Below are positions 1 to 10,498 of a stretch of DNA of 64,000 nucleotides, in pieces (position 1 is the stretch's first letter; every line of letters begins with the position of its first letter). The notes below the pieces were generated by a model. That model was not told the DNA's origin and searched no databases. It worked only from the letters and a program-made list of their open reading frames with translations. The position numbers were made by a program, and so were the translations under genes. This stretch comes from Ricinus communis. Its lineage: Eukaryota > Streptophyta > Magnoliopsida > Malpighiales > Euphorbiaceae. The stretch covers positions 14,474,489 through 14,538,488 of the forward strand of contig NC_063259.1 in the NCBI RefSeq assembly GCF_019578655.1, read 5' to 3'.

Positions 1-894
1 TAAAATATAATCAATATACTATTTTTTTAGGATAAAATTAGTATTATTATGTTATTAGAAAACTATTTATTAGTTAATATAATATTAAAATATAATTAAT
101 TTACTATTTTTTAGGATAGAATTAGAATCTTTATCTAATTAGAAAATTATTTATATATTTTAATAAACTTAAGAAACTATTTATTAGTTAACACAATATT
201 AAAATATAATAAATATATTATCTTTTAGGATTAGAGTCATTGTTTAATTAGGAATGTAACTTATTAATCAATAAATTAATAGAAAAAACTATAAAATTAC
301 ACATAAGTTTGAATCTTATGTGGCAAAAATAGTATGCATGTCAAAATAAAAAATATATATATACATATATATATATATCAATCAATTCATACCATTAGTT
401 ATGTAGAATTTTAAAAAAATTATTTTAACTAAACATATAAACTCTGAATTGGTAAAAAAATTCATAAAAATTTATAAAATTCATTAGGTAATATATGAAG
501 TAATGTTTATAGACATATTTAAACAATTTAATTGTGTTGCCTTAAGTTATTTTAATATAAGATAGTATGATCAAATGTTACATATTTGATAAACTTTTTG
601 TTTACTTTATAAATATATCTCCATTTATATATCAAACCAAAAGATAAATAAGACATTTATTAATTTTAAATAATTAAGTATGTATGGATCATTTAATATA
701 AAAATATAAAATATTTATATATATCTAATGTAGGCAAAATCATAATTTTTTTTATAAACATGTTTTTATTGAGTCTTAATATACATATATTTTACTAATT
801 TAGTATAAGGGAGCTAATTAGATGCCTGAAGATAACTTCAAATTTTCAAAATAACTAGGAAAAGGTCATTGTCAACATCCTAATAACTTGATGA
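1..894. other. AT-rich upstream region, no gene seen
   Basis: Very AT-rich DNA with short A/T runs and an (AT)n patch near 352-378. I looked here for the coiled-coil exon expected in front of the NB-ARC gene and found no coding-like stretch. A stop (TGA) at 892-894 closes the reading frame of the resistance gene upstream. Confidence 0.6.
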
Positions 895-1008
895 ACTTTC
901 ATTCATCATATTTTAATATCTGATATATACAGGTACCAACTTATTGCAAGTTCACCTCAAGCCTCAAGTTCATGTCAAGAAAATTACAAACATTTTCAGT
1001 ATCCTAGA

Positions 1009-3300
1009 GTGGCTTCTCTGTACACTGATGAAGCTGACATTGTAGGCATTGAAGAACCAAGGGATAAATTGATGGCATGGGCAGTTAATGGAGAATCTAG
1101 TCTGAAGGTTGTCTTCTTGGTTGGAATGGCTGGATTGGGAAAGACACTTGTCGCCAAAAAGGTATATGAAGGAACAAAGAAAAGCTTTGATTGTTGTGCC
1201 TGGATTCCAATTTCAGTGTCTCAAAAGAAAGAGGAGTTGCTGTGGACAATACTGAAGCGGCTTTTTGAATCTAATGACGAGCCAATACCTCGAGAGTATT
1301 ACACCATCAGTATAGTTCAATTAATGGACAAAATGAGAAGTTTTCTTCAACACAGAAGGTACATAGTTGTTTTTGATGATTTATGGGACAAAGATGTATG
1401 GGAATTCATAAAATATGCTTTGCCAAACCGAATCCATAGTCGAGTGATTATCACTACGCGGAGAGGTGATATTGCTCACTTTTATCATCATGATTCTGTT
1501 GGTGTCTATAACCTTCAGCCTTTGCCTCTGGAAAAGGCTCAAGAATTGTTCTACAACAAGACTTTCCAATCCAGTGGTGTATGCCCTTCAGGTCTGATTG
1601 AGTGGTCAGGGAAGTTCCTCAAGCAGTGTGAAGGATTGCCTCTCGGAATTGTTGCTATAAGCAATCTTTTGGCGAATACTGAGAAAACAGCAGATGCATG
1701 GAGGAAACTACATGACAGCCTTGGATCAGAACTGGACAGCAATGGTCATCTTTCAAGCGTCACGAATGTAATATCGCCAAGTTATGATGATCTGCCATAT
1801 TCTCTCAAGTATTGTTTATTGTACTTCAGTATCTTTCCTGAAGAATACTCAATTAAGCGAAGAAAATTGATTCGTTTGTGGATATCTGAGGGGCTTGTCA
1901 AAGAAGTGATGGGAAAAACACTTGAAGAGGTGGGGGAAGACTACCTTAAAGAGCTTATTCAAAGAAGCCTTATTGTCACTAATGAAGTCGATTTTGACGG
2001 ACAGCCAAAAACTTGTCGTGTTCATCATCTCCTGCATAAAATCATCTTCGCCAAGTCCCAAGAGGAAAATTTCTGTGGCATTTACATACAACCTGGTGCA
2101 TATTTGAATGAGAAAGTTCGTCGACTATCCATCCAGCGAAGTTGCACAAATATGCTGCATATGAACTATGCTCATTGTCGCTCATTCTTCATGTCTGGGA
2201 TAGTAATGCTGCCCCAATACACTGCCGAAGCTATCCTGTCAAGCTTTAGCATATTGAAAGTTCTTGATTTGGAAGGTGCGCCTCTAGACAAGTTTCCTAC
2301 TGTAATTAGCAATCTAACTTTATTGAGGTATCTGAGTTTCAGGAATACGAGCATCAAAAAGCTCCCAAGCTCCATTGCAAGGCTTCAAAACTTGGAAGTT
2401 CTAGACCTTAAGCAAACCTGTGTTATTGAATTGCCAAGAAGGATCATTGAACTTGTTAAGCTGCGCCATCTGCTTGTATATCGCTACAACCTGAAGAGTT
2501 ATGTTACTATTGACTGTGCACAAGGATTCAAGGTCTGTAATGGGATTAGGAGACTAGTAGCATTACAAAAGTTGTCACTGATAAAGGCAAATGGAGATAA
2601 TGGTATAATAAGTGAACTAGAGAATCTGACACAGCTGCGGAAATTGGGGGTCACCGGCTTAAAAGAACAAGATGGTGGGTACTTATGTCGCTCAATTATG
2701 AATATGAAAAATCTCCAATCACTAGATTTAGCATCAATTCATGAAAATGAATATCTTGATCTAAGTTTAATTCATGATCCTCCTATGCTCCTACAACGCC
2801 TATACCTGAAAGGTCAGTTGCGGAACATACCGGATTGGATATGTTCTCTACACGACCTTGTCAGGATACGTTTAAAATGGTCAAAGTTGGATTGCAGCCC
2901 CATTGATGCCCTCCAAGATCTTCCAAATCTGGTAGAACTGCAGTTGCTTGATGCATATACTGGAAAAAAATTGGTGTTTTATGCTAGAAAATTTCCAAGT
3001 CTGAAGATACTAGAGCTAGAAAAAATGGAGGCACTTGAGGAAGTAAGAATTCGGAAAGGTAGCTTAGATAACCTTGAAAAGTTAATTATAGGGCGATGTG
3101 AAAAGATAAAGATTGTGCTTCAAGGGATTGATAGACTTCCTCACCTGAAGGAGTTGCATTTATATGAGATGCCAGATAAATTTCTGAATGGGATTGAAAA
3201 GAATGGTGGGAAATTTCGTCAGCTTGTCCAGCATATTCCTGTCATTTATTCTTTTACTCTTGACACAAATGGGTACTGGAAGCCTAGAGATCTTTCATAA
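1009..3300 (+). CDS. RPM1-like NB-ARC-LRR disease resistance protein, N-terminal CC domain missing
   Basis: Intracellular immune receptor of the CNL class, 763 residues from position 1009. The NB-ARC motifs are in order: P-loop GMAGLGKT (39-46), kinase-2 VVFDDLWD (120-127), RNBS-B SRVIITTR (144-151), GLPL (209-212), RNBS-D CLLYFSIFPEE (269-279). The MHD site reads VHH (338-340). Irregular leucine-rich repeats fill about 370-745, and the tail resembles RPM1 homologues. CNL proteins normally carry about 150-180 more residues (coiled coil) before this point. Position 1009 is a GTG, not an ATG. The frame stays open back to 895 and includes typical CC-to-NB linker residues (RYQ...SSS...RVASL), so the true start lies upstream. 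A possible 3' splice site (tacag) ends at 932. Either the CC exon lies outside the window or beyond an unrecognised intron, or the gene is 5'-truncated. The first in-frame ATG (1072) falls inside the domain. The rest of the frame is intact over 2.3 kb. Confidence 0.9.
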   Translation: MASLYTDEADIVGIEEPRDKLMAWAVNGESSLKVVFLVGMAGLGKTLVAKKVYEGTKKSFDCCAWIPISVSQKKEELLWTILKRLFESNDEPIPREYYTISIVQLMDKMRSFLQHRRYIVVFDDLWDKDVWEFIKYALPNRIHSRVIITTRRGDIAHFYHHDSVGVYNLQPLPLEKAQELFYNKTFQSSGVCPSGLIEWSGKFLKQCEGLPLGIVAISNLLANTEKTADAWRKLHDSLGSELDSNGHLSSVTNVISPSYDDLPYSLKYCLLYFSIFPEEYSIKRRKLIRLWISEGLVKEVMGKTLEEVGEDYLKELIQRSLIVTNEVDFDGQPKTCRVHHLLHKIIFAKSQEENFCGIYIQPGAYLNEKVRRLSIQRSCTNMLHMNYAHCRSFFMSGIVMLPQYTAEAILSSFSILKVLDLEGAPLDKFPTVISNLTLLRYLSFRNTSIKKLPSSIARLQNLEVLDLKQTCVIELPRRIIELVKLRHLLVYRYNLKSYVTIDCAQGFKVCNGIRRLVALQKLSLIKANGDNGIISELENLTQLRKLGVTGLKEQDGGYLCRSIMNMKNLQSLDLASIHENEYLDLSLIHDPPMLLQRLYLKGQLRNIPDWICSLHDLVRIRLKWSKLDCSPIDALQDLPNLVELQLLDAYTGKKLVFYARKFPSLKILELEKMEALEEVRIRKGSLDNLEKLIIGRCEKIKIVLQGIDRLPHLKELHLYEMPDKFLNGIEKNGGKFRQLVQHIPVIYSFTLDTNGYWKPRDLS

Positions 3301-4429
3301 CTCTAGTTCAATTTGTTTGATTATCTGAAATCAAGATGCAGCTTGTAGCATTGATATTCGTATTTAGTAGTATATGCTACAATCTTCAAATTTTGCTGCT
3401 ATTAGATAACTGATATTGTAAATGGATAAATAACTGATAAGTATCGTGAGTGCTTTACACCAATACATACAAGTTCAGTTGCGACTGTGATTGGAATTAT
3501 GTTTATGTCCTTGTTAACAAACTTGGAATTTTGAGTCAGGCTACAAAGTTCTAATTCATTTTGGGGTTTTGTCATTAGTTACAAGCATTTTCCTGATTAG
3601 GTTCTGATTTTGCTTTGAGTTATTACATTAGTTTCTATGTCTAACATACATTAGTAAGCATAAAAAACTTAACTAATCTACATAAATTATATAGTCAGGC
3701 TCTTTAAATGGAGTTAAAAAATTTTGTACCGAATATCATTTCCATAATTATATTATATTTGTTATTTGATGTTTGGCATCCAAATATTAGTATGAAAAAT
3801 AGGCCAATATAAATATTCATAAAAATGGTAAACTCTTTTATTCTAATGGTATAAAATATTTCAATAAAATAATGTTATTTGATAAGTATTTGTTAGACGT
3901 TAAAATTAATTAAAAAATTACTTTAATTTGATAAAATATTAATTTTTTATTGATTAAGTCGGGTAAATAGTCTTGTTGATGTTAAAATCTTGATAGTGTT
4001 TCTAATTAGTACCAATGTTTTAATTTTTTTTTTGGTACTAAAATTTTAATTTATGTTTCAGGCCATGCTATATAGTTAGGCTCCGTTTAATTTTTTACAA
4101 CTAGGAGGTTGGAGCTTCACATTAGCATCTTACTTACCGTCTATGTCATGCTTCATTTTAAATAAATTTAGATGTATATTAAATTAGATTGAAAATTAAA
4201 ATATTTAAAAATTAATATAAATAGAATGTAAATATTATTTTTTTGATAAATAACAATTTTATTAATTAAATAAAGAAAAATTTTACATAAAATTATTATG
4301 ACTAAGCGCATATATTTATTATATTAAATTAAAAATTAAAATGTTAGAGTGATTAAATGATAAAAGTTGAAGTATTTAAATACGTTACTGTGCCTCATAT
4401 CTATCGAAGCACACAGCCTATTCCTGACC
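3301..4429. other. 3' flank of resistance gene and AT-rich intergenic DNA
   Basis: The first few hundred bases are probably 3' UTR of the resistance gene (T-rich, several AATAAA-like words). Beyond that I see only AT-rich DNA without a coding signal. Confidence 0.5.
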
Positions 4430-4723
4430 GAATTGTCCCTTCACAGGGGCGGCGTCCTCCTTTTGAAATACAAGCTTAACACCGATGCAACCATTTAAAA
4501 GGTTTCTGGCAGTCCTGAGGGATGCGAATGGCCGTGTTCTCTTCTCCTACCCGGAAAATGCAATGCAGCTCTGATTTATCTGAAGGGATATGCCAGCTTG
4601 GAGAAATGTTTTATCCCTGGAAGTGATTCTTTGAGCCTTGTTAACCAATTGCCCCAGGATTTCATGGGACTTTTCAGCTGTCGGTGGATGATATTACATG
4701 ATATTAGAGACCTCTGTTTATTA
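4430..4723 (+). other. Unexplained GC-richer island with short open frame
   Basis: This patch is clearly richer in G+C than the AT-rich DNA around it. One plus-strand frame is open for about 75 codons (about 4498-4723), but no ATG opens it and I recognise no family. It could be a relic exon, an exon of an unseen transcript, or a non-coding RNA. Confidence 0.3.
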
Positions 4724-7074
4724 TAATTTGATAGTATTTCATTTCCTTTTGTTCGGAGAACTGAACATGGACACTGTGTTGAACTTTATGGCCACTGTTT
4801 CCTTTTAATGCAAGTATGTTTTCTTTCGAAGAAAGAAAAGTTCACTCACCAAAGGAAAAGGAAGGGAAATATGTGACTTCTTTCAAATATTAATATTTTT
4901 GATAAAACAGATACTAATAAGAAAGTCACTCATTCTGATTCCCATTCTTTATGAATCTATTTCCCAGACAAAACGCCTCCTTTATTATAACATGAAAAAG
5001 AGACATAAATTATTTGGTATGCTTCATCCTGCATGATATATGGTTAAATAGATCTAATTTTTTAAACTATTTTAACAAATAGGCTTAAAATTTCTATTTA
5101 AGTACCAAACAGATTTAAATTTTAAAAAAAATTATAAACATGTCTATCATACTCGTTATTAACATTAATTACATTAAATAAAATATGAACAAATATTAAA
5201 TTTTAATATTGAAAATCAAACTTCTTAATTTTTATATTTATTAAGAAAACCAAGATTAATAATTATTGTCGCTATTTTACTACCACCATGACTTTTCCAA
5301 ACTATCGATATTGTTACCATCAATTTTATTATTTTTTTATATTTAAGTTTTAAATAGAATTACAAAAATATTTACTAAAATAATTAAAATTAAATTTATT
5401 TATCTCCGAAGGTATTATCCTTTGGGAAGTAGTAATTGAAATGATAGACAAGTCTAGAATAGAGTTTTTGGTTGTATTGACTTTTCTCCATAGATTAGTT
5501 GGTTGATTTTTGCACTCATCAATTGTTTGTCCCTTGGAAAGGTCAGATTGCCTTACTTGGGTTATTATTTCAATCTCTTCTCTCCATTGACTATTTAAAG
5601 TTATTGACTCACCTTTTAGGTTTGTTCTTTTAAAATATTTAAGACAATATTAATGTGGTTAAAAGAATTAGAAAAACTGGTCTCAAGAATTGGTCTAATC
5701 CATTTGATTGGTCTAAATTTGAATTTGATATTACTATTATTATTATTATTCTCAAAGTTTAAGGGTGAAAATTAGCTTTTGTGCTTGATATGGAATTACA
5801 AGTCAATTTAATGAGTCTTTCTTGATGAGATGAGATAGAAATACAAACTAATTTTTTTTTGTTTTTTTGTTTTTGAGAATGTTTTAATTGGAGGCAGTTG
5901 AAGACAGTCCATGTGTTAATAAAGATAGAGAAGTTTACAAAGAGGTGAAAGAAACAAGGATGAAGAAAGATAACACATTTGGGTTTTTGTTATTAGTTAC
6001 ATTACTTAAATATTGACTACTAATTTAACATGATGGCAACTCCATCATCCACAATTTTCCTTTTTCCTTCAAGGGTCTATTATTCTTGTTAAATATAAAT
6101 ATTTGAGAATTTAAAATTTTGAGACTCATACTTTATAATTTCTGAAGATTTGAAGTTTATTATTTTTATAGATAGGTTCTAAAAAAATTTATTTATTTAT
6201 TTATAGAGAATTTTTTTCATTTTTATTTTTATTTTTTTAGTTTTTAAGAAGAATGAAAATTTGTCATTTTTATAAAATAATTATTTTCTATTTAGCTAAT
6301 ATTTTAAGTATAAAAGATAGACTTGAAATAAATGAAGTAAAATTTTTTTATTTTCATTTGAAAACAAGTGAATTCTTATATAAAGAAAAATATAGAAAAC
6401 ATGTTAAACCTGTTTTCAATTTTTTTTAAAGTTTTATTATAATTTTAAAATCATAAAAAACTGTTTTCTATTTTCATTTTAGAAAAATACAACAAGCAAA
6501 CATAAAGTTCTATTTTTTATTTTCATTTGAAAAGTTATCTAGAAAACTAACATAATTTTGTATAAGTAAACAGACCCTTAGTTTTCACATTTGAGATTTC
6601 TTTATTCTTTTATAAAATCTGCTATTATAATTTTAAATTTTAATCATTAGATTTTATTTCTTGAAAAATATTAAATATTCACATTTATTATAAATCACAA
6701 TTGAAACAAAAATTAGAAATTTAATACAGAAAAGCAAGAAAAATAATAATTTCATTAAAAAAGAATGTATTAATATTAAAAAATTAATAAGCTAAAAATT
6801 TCAATTTGAATATATAACTTTAAATATTATCTTTTGAATTTATAGTAATATTATCATTCATACATATCCAAACTTATCTTTCTCAAATTTAAATTTGTAT
6901 AAACTTTATCTTTTGAATTTAGCTTCTTTTATTTATTATTATTTTTGGGTGCTATGTAATAGAGAAGACTTTAATTTCTTCCTCAAAACTATCCTAATTA
7001 ATTGCATTGATATTTTTTGATGCATTCAAACACAAGATTGGAATTTGAGATTTGTACTCTAAAACATTTGTCAC
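4724..7074. other. AT-rich intergenic DNA
   Basis: No gene, RNA or clear element was recognised. There are short A/T tracts, (ATT)n near 5732-5750, and A/T-rich words similar to other intergenic parts of the window. Confidence 0.5.
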
Positions 7075-7345
7075 TCAACTATGATTGTTTAATCATTTAA
7101 CTTTTAATTTAACCAGATAAGTGACTAAACTTTATTCTTAACCTATTAAAGATTTTAAATTTTCATTTTAATCTAACAAATACTTAAACTTTATTTTATG
7201 ATAATACAAGTGTTGTATTGAATAAAGTCACGTATCAAAAAATACTTAAATATCATAAAGAATACAAATTAAAATGTCTATCAGAGTGTTAAAATGTTTA
7301 AATAGTCCAAATTTAAATGTCCAAATATGCATTTGGCCAAAAATA
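7075..7345 (-). repeat. MITE-like dispersed repeat, copy 1
   Basis: Read on the minus strand it starts with a GGCCAAAT...ATATTTGG palindromic end and continues with AT-rich text that parallels the repeat at 51465-51796. Shared words include TTAGATTAAA, AATAAAGTTTAAGT, TATGATATTTAA and ATTCAATAC. It has no coding capacity. The left edge is approximate and I found no certain target duplication. Confidence 0.45.
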
Positions 7346-7424
7346 TTTGTATGGGTTAGAAGATTTCATAAGAAACAAGATCGGAGTCAAAAGTTTAAAG
7401 AGCTAAAGAAATAGAGATGACAAA

Positions 7425-7700
7425 CAGGTGAGTCGAGTCGAGTTCGGATAATATCATTTCGGGTTTCAGATCATTTCAGATTTGGTCATTTCGGGTTCGG
7501 GTTTTCTCGGGTTCATATAATTTTAGGTACGAATGATGTCGGATTCTACTAATTTTGGGTTTAGATTGGGTTGGATTTCAATTGGTCCTAGTTCGAATTT
7601 TTCTAATCCTACTCCTTTTACGGATTTAGATCATTACAGTTCGGATTGTCTAAAATTTTGAGTCGGGTTTCATATTAGCTTATCAGATTCAGGTTAAATT
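7425..7700. repeat. Degenerate TCGGGTT-type repeat patch
   Basis: Words of the kind TTCGGGTT, GAGTCGAGT and TTTCAGAT recur irregularly. Such patches are common in plant transposon-derived DNA. A related patch made of GGTTCCGG words lies near 47780-47940. No coding frame is supported. Confidence 0.3.
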
Positions 7701-8464
7701 TTATGATTAATTTATCTAGTTTTATTTTTTAATCTCATGAATTTTATCTAGTAAAATTTTATATATTTATTTTTTAAAAAATTTTCTAGTTGAAGATTCA
7801 AAATTCAAATTTTTGTATTGTGGTGGACCATCTTCTACCTTATATTTGCATTGCGGCTTCTTTGTTGAATAATTAGTTTTATTTATTTTGGATTTTTTTT
7901 CAAAAATTAAAAAAAAGTACAAGTTTCATTAATTTTAAGAATAATTAACTTAATTATTTAGTTTACTTACAAAAGTGTTATAAATTAAAAATTCAAATTC
8001 AAAATGGTGTCAACATTAAAATTAATTTTTTTTTCATTATCCATTAAGTTCTTGACTTTTATAAGAAAATCATTTATAATTATTAATTTAATTTTTTTAC
8101 TCAAAATATAAATTTAATTTCAGTCTTAAATATTTTCTTCATAAATATAACATAAAATAATTTCATATTTTTTAACAAAATTAAATAGAAATTAAACTAA
8201 ATTATAAAATCCTTAACTTCAATTATTTTATTTGATTATTTTCTAATATTTTTGTTTTTTGATATATATATATATATATATAACCTAGTTATTTTATTTA
8301 ATGAATAAAATTTATAAATAAACGAATTTAAACCATAAATGTTCTACAATGGAACAATTAATCCCCACCTATTATGTATTAATATCATTACATATACATA
8401 AATTACGAATCATATTTAAAAATAAGTTTAACGAAATAAGAACATCTAATCTCTTACACTTGGT
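7701..8464. other. AT-rich intergenic DNA with (TA)n microsatellite
   Basis: No gene is seen. A (TA)n run lies at 8262-8282. Confidence 0.5.
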
Positions 8465-9275
8465 TATTCATTTTATGAATTTAATATGAATTTTTAATTT
8501 TGACAGTTTCAGTATTTACTTATAATTTTTTACAATTCAAAATAGCAGTTGAAAATCCCGCATAATCTTACTGAACTGGCGGTGAAGTTGGCCCAGCTAC
8601 TTCACGTAGATGCCATGTCAATAATTTTACCTTTATTTAATTACAAATAAAATCACAAACTTTGATTTTCATTGTAATTTTATCACTTTTAATATTTGAC
8701 AATTCATAAAAATTTTGATCTTCATATAAATATTGATTAGTTACAAAATTATAGATTATAATCATAAAAATTTATTTTAAATCTACTTATACTTTATAAT
8801 TCTATAATTATTCAATATTAATATTAAAATCATATTTATGATTTCTTTAAACAACTATAGTAAACGTTAAAAATAATTTATTACTATTTTACCCTTTTTA
8901 TTTATTTATTTTTATTTTTATTTTAATTGAATGCATAATTTTCTTATTGTAATTAAATCATATATTTAATTACTAAAAGTCTTAATTTTAATTTTTTTCT
9001 TATTGTAATTAAATTTGTTATATTGAAATGAATATTCATGCAGTGATTCTTTAAAATTTAAAAGTTGTATAAAATTGTAAAAAAAAATAAAACTTGTGAT
9101 TTTTTTACAATCAAGCAAAAGTGAAATTCTTGACGTGGCGTCTACATAGAGTAGTTCAGCCAACTTTAGCCCCACATCAATAAAATTATATCAGACTTTT
9201 CAACCGGTATTTTGAATTGTAAAAATATAGAATTCATACTTAAATTGCCCAAATTAAAACTCATGTTAAATTCAT
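8465..9275. repeat. Long inverted repeat (foldback or Mutator-like non-autonomous element)
   Basis: The left arm (about 8465-8640) and right arm (about 9120-9275) are inverted copies of each other, each about 150-175 bp and imperfect. The reverse complement of the left arm reads TTGACATGGCATCTACG...TATTTTGAATTGTAAAA, and the right arm reads TTGACGTGGCGTCTACA...TATTTTGAATTGTAAAA. The spacer of about 480 bp is AT-rich and non-coding. Long terminal inverted repeats without a transposase suit a non-autonomous Mutator-like or foldback element. The outer ends and target duplication are not resolved. Confidence 0.5.
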
Positions 9276-10340
9276 AAAAAGTACTAAAAATTATAATTAT
9301 TTTTACAATTAGCCCAAATAATTAACCATAATTTAATTGTACCAAACACGAGGATACTGATACACTTGACTTTTCTCAAAAACTCCAGGGGCACTTCTTT
9401 TCTTCTTTGGGGTCCTTCTGCCCTAAATGCTCAGTGACAATTTTTTATGCACTTGATCTTCAATCCCTTCAATGAAATTCAAAAAGAAGAAGAAAAAAAA
9501 AAGGAACTAAAGCAACTAGATTACCATTTGGATTTATAAATTGAGCATTTACTTATATAATTATTTTTTTTAATCTCAAGATTTGCCTCTACCAAAATGC
9601 TGAAACCCCTTAATTGACCTCCCCATTATGATATGTCATTATCATGCAAAGAAAAACTATAAATAGTTAGGTGAAATTTTATTTATTTATTTTATAATTA
9701 TATGACATCACAAAATTAAAATATCACTATACCTTAACATTTAAGAAATGAATGCAATAATTCTAAATTTAGAGAAGCCAACAACAAATGATAACAATGT
9801 TGTTTTTCCTTTTTTCATTATTTGAATTCCATGAGTAAGCAAAAGTTAAACCCAATAGTAAATAATTTTTAATTTTATTATTTTTATTGAAAAAATTACT
9901 TAAAAAAATTTGTTGAGTGTTATAATTTATGAAATTCTTGTAATTATTAAATAAGTAATATATATTTTAATAATAAAAAGAATTGCATCATTTATTTAAT
10001 AATAAAATACAATGTATCTAGAGCTCTAGCATTTCATATTTGGACAGTAATTTTAAATTCTTTTTAATGGAAAAATGAAAATTATGAAGAATATCATTTT
10101 CCAGGTCTCGTCACTGTAAATTTCCAAGCAGTTGAAGCAGCGAATTGGAGAAAAGGGTGTTGGGTAGTTCCGCTGACTGCGTCCACCACCACCACCACCA
10201 CCTTACTCTTCTTCTTCCCATGTCGTTTCCTTTACGTCACAGTTTTTATTTTCATATACAATGACCACATTTAAAGTAAACTCTCTCTCTGTCTCTTTCA
10301 TATCTAATTTTCTTTAAAGTTTTAAACTTCAACTTCTGTA

Positions 10341-10373
<33 letters not shown>

Positions 10374-10498
10374 CCCACCTGTGGACTCGTTGTTGCAGAA
10401 TCGTCTCTTTACACACGTCCCCAATCCCCATTTCCCTTTTCTGTCTCTGCTTCTCTAATTCTCAGGGAACGAGCAGAGAAAGAGAGAAGTATTATATC
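9276..10498 (+). promoter_or_regulatory. Upstream region of the vacuolar sorting receptor gene
   Basis: This is an AT-rich distal part followed by a gene-proximal part with (CCA)n at about 10181-10202 and a pyrimidine patch. The patch includes (CT)12 at 10341-10364, just upstream of the first exon. Plant core promoters and 5' UTRs often carry such CT-rich patches. I did not fix a TATA box or transcription start. Confidence 0.45.

Noticed and set aside
1381..2375. Open frames on the minus strand and other frames inside the resistance gene
   Set aside because: They overlap the conserved NB-ARC and LRR frame and resemble no family. They are shadows of the real gene.
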